A stretch of DNA of 7,413 nucleotides from Mollicutes bacterium PWAP (GCA_019661745.1 JAIFTM010000029.1:1-7413); one strand, 5' to 3'; counted from the first letter of the stretch, positions 1 to 7,407 are shown. Notes: generated by a model from the sequence alone, not told the origin. A program made the numbers and translations.

Positions 1-2
1 AT

Positions 3-212
3 AAAATACATTCAGTTAATGGTCTTTTTAAAGATGAAACTATCTTAGAACCAATTTATATAGCCCACTCTATATCTTTTAATGCTAGTCTTATACATAA
101 GATGGTTCAAAAATATAATCAAAAAAATAAAATTTTATTTTTTTGATTATATTTAAATAATTACTTTTTCTTTTCTTCTATTAATTTTCATAATTCTTTT
201 GCAGATGTATAA
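3..212 (+). CDS. 3' end of an unrecognised protein gene (5' end outside window)
   Basis: This is the only plus-strand frame open from the left edge. It gives a protein-like segment of mixed composition, with stretches such as HSVNGLFKDETILEPIYIAH and SISFNASLIHKMVQKY. I do not recognise the family and see no catalytic motif. Under code 4 the TGA at 144-146 is Trp, so the frame runs on to TAA at 210-212 and overlaps the 3' end of the convergent minus-strand gene by about 50 bases. The residues after the TGA are Phe/Asn-rich antisense of that gene, so they may be an accidental extension left by loss of an earlier stop. One extra A in the A7 run at 121-127 would give a TAA inside the palindrome. 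Coding status is moderately supported and function is unknown. Confidence 0.45.
111..154. terminator. Perfect 44-nt palindrome, probable bidirectional terminator
   Basis: Bases 111-132 are the exact reverse complement of 133-154 with no spacer, giving arms of 22 bases. Each RNA strand would fold into a roughly 20-bp hairpin with a 4-nt loop. The stem is almost all A-U, with a single G-C pair, and carries a T7 run in its descending arm. It lies between the convergent plus-strand fragment and the minus-strand FRG-TPR gene, whose stop is at 161-163, so a shared terminator is the natural reading. The absence of a separate U tract and the weak A-U stem keep the call below certain. Confidence 0.7.
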
Positions 213-372
213 TTAGGGCCTATCTCTATAGATTTACTAAAATCTTCTATATCTTTGTCATATTTCTTTTGTTCTTCATAAATATTACCTTTATTGTTGT
301 ATATAGCTGAATGTTTATAATTTAATTTTATAGATTCTTTAAATAATAATATTTTTTTTCAAAATTTTTAGT
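161..372 (-). other. TPR repeat segment of the broken gene
   Basis: After adding one A to the T8 run (minus-strand A8) at 352-359, two copies line up exactly 34 residues apart: KNFEKKILLFKESIKLNYKH and KKYDKDIEDFSKSIEIGPNY, linked by SAIYNNKGNIYEEQ. This is the TPR helix-turn-helix pattern and period. A capping helix, TSAKELWKLIEEKKK (its Trp is TGA), precedes the TAA at 161-163. The segment would form a small protein-binding module behind the FRG domain. The exact periodicity is the main evidence that the two frames were once one. Confidence 0.72.
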
Positions 373-1037
373 CTCGAAAGCCTCTAAAAAATATGTTGCA
401 AAAGAATTATTTATTTTTTCTAAAACAATTCCTTTTAAATCTGGGAAAACCGATTTATGAGTTTTATTTTTTAAATATTTTACAATTTCTTTTATAGATT
501 TATAAGAAATAGTTATTTTATAAATTTCTTCATTTTCATTTCCATTTTGATTATCTAATAAAAAATAAGATTTTTGGGCAATTGCCCTATTTGAAATGTA
601 AGGAGATTTATAGATTAGGTTTTTTTCTTCAAAATTAGATATTTCTTCTTTAAACTTTTCTTTATTTGCTTCTAATATATAAATTGCTGCATTTTTCTTA
701 TTTACTACAATTTGACCCGTCAATGCAAATCATGTTGCAATCATAATATCATCAGTAAAATCAATCAAAGGTGTATTAATGTTTTTAGGGTGTTGTAGTG
801 TAGCTAAATCTTTTAAATAATTTTTTTATCATCTAAATATATTTAAAAAATATTAATATTTTTTCTAAATATTTCTTTAAGTGTTTTTTCATCTTCTTTT
901 TCTTTATTTTCTTTTGTTTCTTCCTTTATTCAAGATGAATCAATTTCTCATTCTTCTTTTCTTTGTCCCTGAATAAAAACACTTCATCAAAAACAAACTA
1001 ATTCTTTAAAATCTTCTAAATTTTTTTGATTTTCTAT
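161..1037 (-). pseudogene. Broken FRG-domain protein with C-terminal TPR repeats
   Basis: The product must be assembled from three frames. Segment 846-1037 reads IENQKNLEDFKELV, then FIQGQRKEEWEIDSSW, like the FRG-domain opening (normally F/Y-R-G-Q). Segment 331-825 has QHPKNINTPLIDFTDD (754-795), like the FRG core QHyG-PTpLlDwT, then SPYISNRAIAQ (574-606) and VFPDLKG (430-450), both in family order. Segment 161-351 has TPR units ending in SIEIGPNY. Lesions are a TAA at 843-845, a frameshift at the T7 run 821-827, another at the T8 run 352-359, and no ATG, GTG or TTG at the 5' end; an ATA at 1035-1037 sits where the start would be, behind AAGAAG. Each frameshift is repaired by one extra A, and the rebuilt length is about 292 residues. 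FRG is a domain of poorly defined biochemical role, so no activity is assigned. The gene follows the dipeptidase by 27 bases on the same strand, with no terminator seen between. Confidence 0.75.
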
Positions 1038-1064
1038 TTTTCTTCTTTAAATAAATATTCTATT

Positions 1065-2417
1065 TTATCAATCTGCATTCGCAAGTTTAATAATAGCTTC
1101 CACATATATTTGTATAGCTTTTAAAATTGATTCAATTGCAATTCTTTCATCAATGTTGTGCATTCTTTCTTCTTCTCCTGGAAATAACATTCCAAATGCC
1201 AAACAATTAGGAATTACTTTGGCATAAGTTCCTCCGCCAGATAATTCTGGTTTAGCATTTTTATCACCTGTTATATCTCTATAAGAATTTATAAGTATTT
1301 TAGTTAATTTTTTTTCTTCAGATATAAATAAAGGATTAGAAATTTTATTTGGTTTAATATTATCAAAATATTTTATTAATTTCTTTTCAATGAATTCTTT
1401 AGTAAATATTGATGGGAATCTTAAATCTACATGAATTTGATAATTTCCTTTTTCTGTTTTAATAATTCCACACGAAGAAGAAGGTTTCCCTTTTATCAAA
1501 CCTTCTTCTTTTGAAACTTCTAATCCAAAACCTTCTCCATAAAATTTATCATGGAATAAATTTAAAATTTTTTGTGTTGAATTATCATAAGAAAAATCAT
1601 TTATCATTTTTAATACATTTGTAGAAGCGCTTATTCCATTTTCAGGCATTGAACCATGAGAAGGTTTTCCTTGACCTTTAATAGTCAAAGTATTTCCATT
1701 ATCAATTATTTCTAGATTTATTAAATCATTTTTATGAGAATTAAAAAATCCTATCATTCCTTTTTCTTTTTTTACTATAGCTTCTGCATATTCAGCAACA
1801 GCATTAACCACTTCTCCTCCAAAAAATTTAATTATTAATGGGTGTTTTTTATTTATAGTTGCTTCAAAGATTGCTCCACCTTTTTCCCCATTAACTAATG
1901 GAAAAGTATTATCAGCTGTAAAAGAAGCAATAGGGTATGGAAATTTTTCAAAGTAGTGAGTTAAACCTAAGTGATTTCTTTCTTCATTTCCGCCAATTAT
2001 TAATCTTATTTCTCTATTTAATTTAATTTTGTTTTCTTTAATGAATTTAAGTGCCAAGTATACTGCAATAGTAGGACTTTTATCATCTTGCGTTCCTCTT
2101 CCATAAATGTATCCATCTTTAAATTCTCCACTTAATGGATCAAAACTTCAACTTCTTGAATCAAAAGGCACAGTATCTATATGATTTGCAATCCCAATAT
2201 AATTTTTATTATTTATTTTTCCCAAACTAACTGTGGCAACTTCATTTTTGAAATTGTTGAAAATAAATCCATCTTTTTTAGCTCATTTTTCAATTAAGTC
2301 AAAAGATTTTTTAACACCTTCTCCAAACGGGTATTCTTTTGTTATTTTTTCTTCATAAAATGTTGTATCAATTTTTACTAGTGATGATACTTTTTTAATT
2401 ATTTCTTCTTTGTTCAT
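1065..2417 (-). CDS. pepV: M20-family metal-dependent dipeptidase (PepV/Sapep type)
   Basis: 450 residues, full length for PepV-like dipeptidases, which are cytoplasmic enzymes that cleave dipeptides and so supply amino acids to an auxotroph. Metal-site motifs appear in family order: NHIDTVPF (H79, D81), GRGTQDDKSP (D111-D112, the bridging Asp region), GGNEER (E145-E146), ADNTFPLVNGEKG (D169), GKPSHGSMPENG in the lid domain (H254), GGGTYAKVIPN (394-404) and MHNIDE (H420). Three TGA codons read as Trp: W45 (2283-2285), W90 (2148-2150) and the last residue W450 (1068-1070), just before TAA. The ATG at 2415-2417 was chosen because the family N-terminus (a short helix, then the metal-binding core) begins there. 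There is no Shine-Dalgarno; see the -10 box at 2424-2429. Substrate range cannot be read from sequence, and related M20 peptidases such as carnosinases are the alternative. Confidence 0.9.
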
Positions 2418-2423
2418 AATTTC

Positions 2424-2429
2424 ATTATA
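2424..2429 (-). promoter_or_regulatory. -10 box for the dipeptidase gene; transcript probably leaderless
   Basis: On the minus strand a perfect TATAAT is followed by six bases (GAAATT) and then the ATG. With normal -10 geometry (hexamer at -12 to -7) transcription would start on the A of the start codon. No Shine-Dalgarno precedes the ATG, which fits a leaderless mRNA. No good -35 hexamer is visible. Confidence 0.6.
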
Positions 2430-2509
2430 AATCAAATTTAAAACTTGAAATATTAGAAAAAGTATTAATTTATTTTATTTTTTTAAGATCTAAAAACAAA
2501 ATTAAATCG

Positions 2510-2531
2510 TTTTTTCAATTGAATGAAAAAA
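2510..2531. repeat. Inverted repeat in the divergent promoter region
   Basis: TTTTTTCA (2510-2517) and TGAAAAAA (2524-2531) are exact reverse complements around a 6-base loop, and the 10-base palindrome TTCAATTGAA spans 2515-2524. It sits roughly midway between the -10 boxes of the divergent dipeptidase and argS genes. It could be an operator or a hairpin, but such repeats are frequent by chance in DNA this AT-rich. Apart from the two promoters, nothing else is evident in the 195-bp gap 2418-2612. Confidence 0.3.
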
Positions 2532-2580
2532 ACTTTATTGTAACCATTGAAACCAATATATTTTTATATTATTATTGTTC

Positions 2581-2586
2581 TATAAT
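2581..2586 (+). promoter_or_regulatory. -10 box for the argS-uvrA operon
   Basis: A perfect TATAAT lies 26 bases before the argS ATG, which predicts a leader of about 20 bases. No convincing -35 is found 16-18 bases upstream; TTGAAA at 2547-2552 is too far away. Promoters that rely mainly on the -10 element are usual in mollicutes. Confidence 0.6.
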
Positions 2587-2598
2587 ATATTAACATTT

Positions 2599-2604
2599 AA
2601 GGAG
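2599..2604 (+). promoter_or_regulatory. Ribosome-binding site of argS
   Basis: AAGGAG sits 8 bases before the ATG at 2613, a strong Shine-Dalgarno that fixes the argS start. Confidence 0.85.
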
Positions 2605-2612
2605 TTTAGTTT

Positions 2613-4205
2613 ATGAAAGAAAAAGTATTAATTTTATTAGAAAATATTGCTAAAGAATTAGGTTTTGAAGGTTTTGTTGAACTTACTCCTAGTAAAGGTC
2701 ATGGCGATTTTTCAACTAACTTAGCTATGAAAATGTCTCGTCAAATGAAAAAAAATCCCAAAGACATTGCATTAATAATTAAAGAAAAAATTATTTCTGA
2801 TTTTATTGAAGAAATTGAAATTGCTGGGCCTGGTTTTATTAACTTAACTTTAAAAGGTAATGTTATTGCTTTAGAAGTCAAAAAAGCACTAGAACAAAAA
2901 AATTTATTTGGTTCAAGTAATCAAGGCAAATATATCAATGTTGAATATGTTTCTGCTAATCCAACAGGTAAACTTCATCTTGGTCACGCTCGTGGCGCAG
3001 TTGTTGGTTCTGTTTTATCAAATATTCTAATTTTTGCAGGAAACAAAGTAGATCAAGAATATTATGTTAATGATGCAGGAAACCAAATTAATATTTTAGC
3101 TATTTCTACTTTTATTAGATATCAACAAGAATTTGGGATGGATGTTCAACTTCCAGAAAATTCTTATGGTGGTGAAGAAATAATTCAAGTTGCAAAAACC
3201 TTTAAAGAAAAATATGGAAATAAATTTGTTAATTCTTCTTTAGATGCAAAAACAACTAAAAATATTTTTAGAAATGAAACAAAAGACTTATTACTTGAAT
3301 GAATTAAAAAAGATTTAGAAGATATTCAAATTAAAATGGATTTTTATAGTTCAGAACAAAGAATGTATGATGAAAACAAAATTGATGAAGCTCTTGAAAA
3401 ACTAAAAAAACATACTTTCATTGAAGATGGAGCGACTTGATTAGATACTATTTCAAAAGGCGATGATAAAAATAGAGTTTTGATAAAAAAAGATAAAACT
3501 TTCACTTACTTAACTCCTGATATTGCTTATCATAATGTTAAATTAAGTAGAGGATATAATGAATTGATTAATATTTGAGGAGTTGATCACATTGGTTATA
3601 TAAAACGAATAGAAGTTGCACTTAATTACTTAGGTCTTCCTTCAGATAAACTTGATATTCTTTCTATTTCATTGGTAAAACTTCTTAAAAATGGTAAAAA
3701 ACTAAAAATGTCTAAGCGTGCAGGCACTGGGTTTACCATTGAAGATCTTGTTAAAATTACAAGTAGTGATATAGTAAGATATTTTATGGCGTCCAAAGCT
3801 GTAACTTCTAATTTTTCATTTGATGTTGAAAAATTAAAAGAAAAAACAAATGATAATCCTCTTTTTTCAATACAATATTCAAATGTTCGTGCAAAAAGTA
3901 TTCTTAAAAAAACTTTAATAAAAGAATTATGTTTTGAAGGTGTTTATTCAAAAAAAGAAACTGATCTTATTAATCACTTAATGAAGTTTGGAGAAAAAAT
4001 TCTTTATGTTGCTAATAAACATAAAGTTCATGTTATTCCTACTTATATGTTGGAACTTTCAAGTCTTTTTAATACTTTTTATGCTGATAATAAAATTATT
4101 GGAAATCCAAGAGAAGAATTTATATTACCAATTGTGAAATTATTTAATAATGTAATTGATAAATGTTTAGAATTAATGGGACTAACTAGTCCAGAAAAAA
4201 TTTAA
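2613..4205 (+). CDS. argS: Arginyl-tRNA synthetase
   Basis: 530 residues, close to the usual bacterial length. This class I cytoplasmic enzyme charges tRNA-Arg with arginine using ATP. Domains in order: an N-terminal ArgRS additional domain (about 1-85) with [11 protein letters not shown]; a Rossmann catalytic core with the HIGH motif as HLGH (122-125) in [23 protein letters not shown] (151-159); [10 protein letters not shown] (323-332); and KMSKR (365-369) for ATP activation; then a DALR-type anticodon-binding domain starting near [13 protein letters not shown] (415-427) and ending [10 protein letters not shown]. Three TGA codons at 3300-3302, 3438-3440 and 3576-3578 encode W230, W276 and W322; the last falls inside a conserved block, which supports the recoding. 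It is the first gene of a two-gene operon with uvrA and is intact. Confidence 0.97.
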
Positions 4206-4209
4206 GGAG
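4204..4209 (+). promoter_or_regulatory. Ribosome-binding site of uvrA overlapping the argS stop
   Basis: AAGGAG begins inside the argS stop codon TAA (4203-4205) and lies 5 bases before the uvrA ATG. A ribosome ending argS would sit on this site, so translational coupling is likely. No separate promoter fits in the 9-base gap. Confidence 0.85.
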
Positions 4210-4214
4210 TTATT

Positions 4215-7046
4215 ATGGCTGATAATTTAAAATATATAACGGTTCGTGGTGCAAAAGAAAATAATCTTAAAAACATTGATGTTACTATTCCTAAAAATTC
4301 ACTTGTTGTTTTAACTGGTGTTTCAGGCTCTGGCAAGTCATCTCTTGCTTTTAATACAATTTATGAAGAAGGAAGAAGAAGATATGTCGAATCTCTTTCT
4401 TCATACGCTAGACAATTTTTAGGAAATTCTAAAAAACCTTTAGTTGATTCAATAGATGGATTACAACCCGCGATTAGTATTGAACAAAAAACTACTAATA
4501 ATAATCCTCGTTCTACAGTGGGAACAGTTACTGAAATTTATGACTATTTAAGACTTTTGTATGCTCGTGTTGGCGAAGCTTTTTGTCCAACTCACAATAT
4601 TAAAGTTGTTAGTGAAACTAATGAACAAATTTTAAAACAAATTTTTAAAAATAATTTAGGAGAAAAAATAATTTTATCTTCTCCAGTTGTTATAAATGAA
4701 AAAGGTTCACATCAAGATGTTTTTGAATCATTAAAAAAAGAAGGCTTTATAAGGGCCATTGTCAATGGAAAAACTATTAGACTTAGCGAAGAAATTAAAT
4801 TAAGAAAAAATTCTAGACATTACATTGATGTTATTATTGATAGAACTCTTATTGAAGAAGAAAGAAGATCTCGTATTGCTGAAGGAATGGAAGTGGCAAT
4901 TAAATTTAGTGATGGAATTGTTAAAGTAACAAATGAATTTGGTCAAATAAGAAATTACAACAAGAAAGCTTCTTGTCCTGAAGGTGATTTTTCACTACCT
5001 AAATTAGAAACAAGATTATTTTCTTTTAATTCTCCACAAGGTATGTGTAGTGAATGTAAAGGTTTAGGCTTGTCTCTTAGAACAGATGTAAAAAAACTTA
5101 TTTTGGGTGAAAAAACAATCAATACAGGCGGAGTTACATATTTTAAAAATCTTATTGGATCTGAAAATTTAGAATGACAAACTTTTGAAGCGCTTTTAGA
5201 TTTTTATGAAATTGATAGAAACACTAAAATGAAAGATTTATCTAAAAAAGTAATCAATTATATTATTGAAGGTTCAGAACATGTTATTTCTTATCAAACA
5301 GTTTCTAAAACGGGATTAGTAAGAGAATATTCACGAATTATTGAAGGTCTTTCTGACAAAATTGAAAGAAAACATATTAATTCTGGTTCTGAAATGGTTA
5401 GAAATTGATTCAAGAAAAATTTTCTTTCAGAAATTAAATGTAAAAAATGCTTAGGTGCAAGAGTTAATGAAAATGCAAGAAGTATTTTGATTAATGATAA
5501 AAACATATATGAATTTACATTATTACCAATTAAAGAAGCATTTGATTTTATTGAAAACTTAGCATTTCACGGCTCAAATGTTGAAGTTGCTAAATTAATA
5601 ATCAATGAGATTGCTTCAAGACTTGAATTTTTAATAAATGTTGGACTTGATTATATTTCTTTAGATAGAAAAGCAGAAAGTCTTTCTGGTGGTGAATCTC
5701 AACGTATTAGACTTGCTACCCAAATTGGTTCAAACCTTACTGGAGTTCTTTATGTTCTTGATGAACCTTCTATTGGGCTTCACCAAAGAGATAATGATAG
5801 ACTTATATCTACTCTTAAACATATGGTTAGTATAGGCAATACTTTATTTGTTGTAGAACATGATGAAGATACTATCAGAGAAGCAGATTTCATTGTGGAT
5901 ATTGGCCCTTTGGCTGGAGATCGTGGTGGTGATTTAGTTGTTGCAGGAACACTTGAAGAAGTTAAATTAGCAAAAAATTCAATTACAGGCGATTATTTAT
6001 CAGGAAGAAAAAAAATTGAAATTCCTAAAAAAATACGTAAAGGAAATGGTAAAAAAATTACCATTATCGGCGCAAGAGAAAACAATCTTAAAAATATTTC
6101 AGTAGATATTCCATTGGGTAAATTCGTTGCTGTTACAGGCGTTTCTGGTTCAGGTAAGTCTACACTTATAAATACAATTCTTTCCAAAGGGATTGAAAGT
6201 AAATTAACAAATCCATTTAATGTTGCTGGAGATCATGACTCAATAGATGGTATAAAAAATATTGATAAACTTATAAGGGTAACTCAATCTCCAATTGGTA
6301 GAACTCCTCGTTCAAACCCCGCTACTTACACGGGGGTATTTGATGAAATACGTGATTTATTTGCAAAAATAACACTTTCTAAAGAAAGAGGTTATGAAAA
6401 AGGAAGATTTAGTTTTAATGTTGAAGGTGGACGTTGCGATAAATGTCGTGGAGATGGAGTAATTAAAGTTGAAATGAACTTTCTTCCAGATGTTTGAGTT
6501 AATTGTGATATTTGTGATGGCAAAAGATATAATGTCGAAACACTTGAAGTTAAATTCAAAGAAAAATCTATTTTTGATGTTCTTCAAATGAGAGTAGAAG
6601 CTGCTGCTTTATTTTTTGAAAATCAACCTAAAATTGTTGATAAATTAAACACAATAATTGAAGTTGGATTAGGATATATTACTCTTGGACAAAAAGCAAC
6701 AACACTTTCTGGTGGAGAAGCTCAAAGAGTTAAACTAGCCACTTATCTTCAAAAAAAACCTACTGGAAAAACTTTATTTGTTCTTGATGAACCTACAACT
6801 GGTTTACATCAACATGACGTCAAAAAACTTCTTGAAGTTTTAGAACGTATTGTTGAAGGAGGAGATACTGTTCTTGTTATTGAACATAATCTTGATGTAA
6901 TTAAATCAGTTGACCACGTTATTGATCTTGGCCCTGAAGGAGGAATAGAAGGAGGCGAAATCGTCGCAGAAGGTACTCCTAAACAAGTTTCTAAAATTAA
7001 AAATTCTTATACTGGTCAATATCTTAAAAAAATCTTTAAAAAATAA
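4215..7046 (+). CDS. uvrA: Excinuclease ABC subunit A
   Basis: 943 residues, full length. UvrA dimerises, uses two ABC ATPase modules to scan DNA for bulky lesions, and loads UvrB for nucleotide-excision repair. Module I: Walker A GVSGSGKS (35-42), C124-P-T-H127, a Cys-rich region (254-281), C409-x2-C412, signature LSGGESQ (490-496) and Walker B VLYVLDEP (511-518). Module II: Walker [10 protein letters not shown] (642-650), [15 protein letters not shown] (691-705), a C-terminal zinc finger C741-x2-C744-x19-C764-x2-C767, signature LSGGEAQ (831-837), Walker B LFVLDEPT (854-861) and H-loop H891. TGA codons at 5175-5177, 5406-5408 and 6495-6497 give W321, W398 and W761. Oddity: the module I motif that is CPxC in typical UvrA is CPEG here (C254, G257), so one expected zinc ligand is missing. 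All ATPase motifs are complete, so the protein is probably functional. Confidence 0.98.
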
Positions 7047-7088
7047 AATTTTACTCATTTAATATTTAATTTTTTAAAGATTTTTTTA
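7025..7088. terminator. Long inverted repeat, bidirectional terminator between uvrA and tRNA-Leu
   Basis: Bases 7025-7044 and 7069-7088 are perfect 20-base reverse complements separated by a 24-base loop. The left arm covers the last six uvrA sense codons and enters its stop codon TAA (7044-7046). In a shorter form (12-bp stem 7033-7044/7069-7080) the T7 tract at 7081-7087 follows as a classic U run. Because the repeat is symmetric it can also act on transcripts from the convergent tRNA gene. The stem has only one G-C pair. Confidence 0.75.
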
Positions 7089-7108
7089 TAAAAAAAATAT
7101 AAAAAAAA

Positions 7109-7195
7109 TGGTACCAGGAACGGGGCTCGAACCCGCAAGATGTCACCACCGGAAGATTTTGAGTCTTCTGCGTCTACCAATTTCGCCATCCTGGC
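7109..7195 (-). tRNA. tRNA-Leu, anticodon CAA
   Basis: 87 nt including an encoded CCA end (7109-7111). The acceptor GCCAGGA pairs with TCCTGGT (a G-U first pair), and the discriminator base is A, as expected for leucine. The anticodon stem GAAGA/TCTTC encloses the loop CTCAAAA, giving anticodon CAA, which reads UUG. A long class II variable arm (short GGTG/CATC stem) separates it from the T arm GCGGG-TTCGAGC-CCCGT. The D arm contains TTGGTAGACGC, typical of tRNA-Leu. It faces uvrA and has its own promoter on the minus strand. Confidence 0.96.
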
Positions 7196-7213
7196 ATTTT
7201 TTATTACACATTT

Positions 7214-7219
7214 ATTATA
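7214..7219 (-). promoter_or_regulatory. -10 box for tRNA-Leu
   Basis: On the minus strand a perfect TATAAT ends 18 bases before the mature 5' end of the tRNA, so the primary transcript would carry a leader of about 12 bases to be removed by RNase P. No clear -35 is seen. Confidence 0.5.
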
Positions 7220-7293
7220 TTGAATATTCTTTATTTTTTAAAATTGTAATTTTTAAGATATTTTTTTACTAATTTTTCAAGTATATATTTTAA

Positions 7294-7304
7294 TATAATA
7301 TAAT
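7294..7304 (+). promoter_or_regulatory. Overlapping -10 boxes for a gene beyond the right edge
   Basis: TATAATATAAT holds two overlapping perfect -10 hexamers (7294-7299 and 7299-7304) on the plus strand. Together with the ribosome-binding site at 7402-7407 they predict a leader of about 100 bases for a gene starting just outside the window. No -35 is evident, and in this AT-rich gap chance matches are possible. Confidence 0.45.
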
Positions 7305-7313
7305 TAATATGTA

Positions 7314-7361
7314 ACTTATTTTAATATAAGTGAAAATTCCTTATTAAAAATTAACTTATAT
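7314..7361 (+). other. Leader with two mutually exclusive hairpins
   Basis: ACTTAT (7314-7319) can pair with ATAAGT (7326-7331). The longer ATATAAGT (7324-7331) can instead pair with ACTTATAT (7354-7361), an 8-bp stem. TAACTTAT occurs as a direct repeat at 7312-7319 and 7352-7359. The layout resembles alternative-structure control of the downstream gene, but the stems are short and A-U rich and match no riboswitch I know. Confidence 0.25.
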
Positions 7362-7401
7362 AGAAATTATTCTAAATTTTCTTAAAAATAAAATATTTTA
7401 G

Positions 7402-7407
7402 AAAGGA
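7402..7407 (+). promoter_or_regulatory. Ribosome-binding site of the next gene
   Basis: AAAGGA lies 6 bases before the window end, preceded by a non-coding AT-rich leader, so a start codon is expected within the next few bases outside the window. TTTAGA (7397-7402), which touches this site, can pair with TCTAAA (7371-7376) and could partly mask it. Confidence 0.55.

Noticed and set aside
161..372. Programmed ribosomal frameshifting to make the FRG-TPR protein
   Set aside because: No clear slippery heptamer with a downstream structure is visible, and the in-frame TAA, second shift and absent start codon cannot be explained by one recoding event.
331..723. Separate 131-residue gene starting at TTG 721-723
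   Set aside because: The same frame stays open to 825 and the upstream codons spell the FRG core (LQHPKN, TPLIDFTDD), so the TTG is internal. No ribosome-binding site precedes it. It is one piece of the broken gene.
2613..4205. argS and uvrA as split or truncated genes interrupted by TGA
   Set aside because: Each TGA falls where reading Trp keeps the family sequence going, and all TGA positions are in the correct frame. This is code 4, not gene breakage.
6001..6020. Possible phase-variable A8 run in uvrA at 6008-6015
   Set aside because: The frame is intact and the run falls in a variable linker between the two ABC modules. Lys codons in AT-rich genomes produce such runs commonly.
5294..6587. 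Minus-strand open frames opposite uvrA (5294-5506, 5993-6187, 6357-6587)
   Set aside because: They are low-complexity, hydrophobic or Phe-rich antisense readings of conserved uvrA codons, with no ribosome-binding sites.
5682..6740. Repeated LSGGE and Walker A blocks as a duplication event in this genome
   Set aside because: The internal duplication is the ancient tandem-ABC design of all UvrA proteins.
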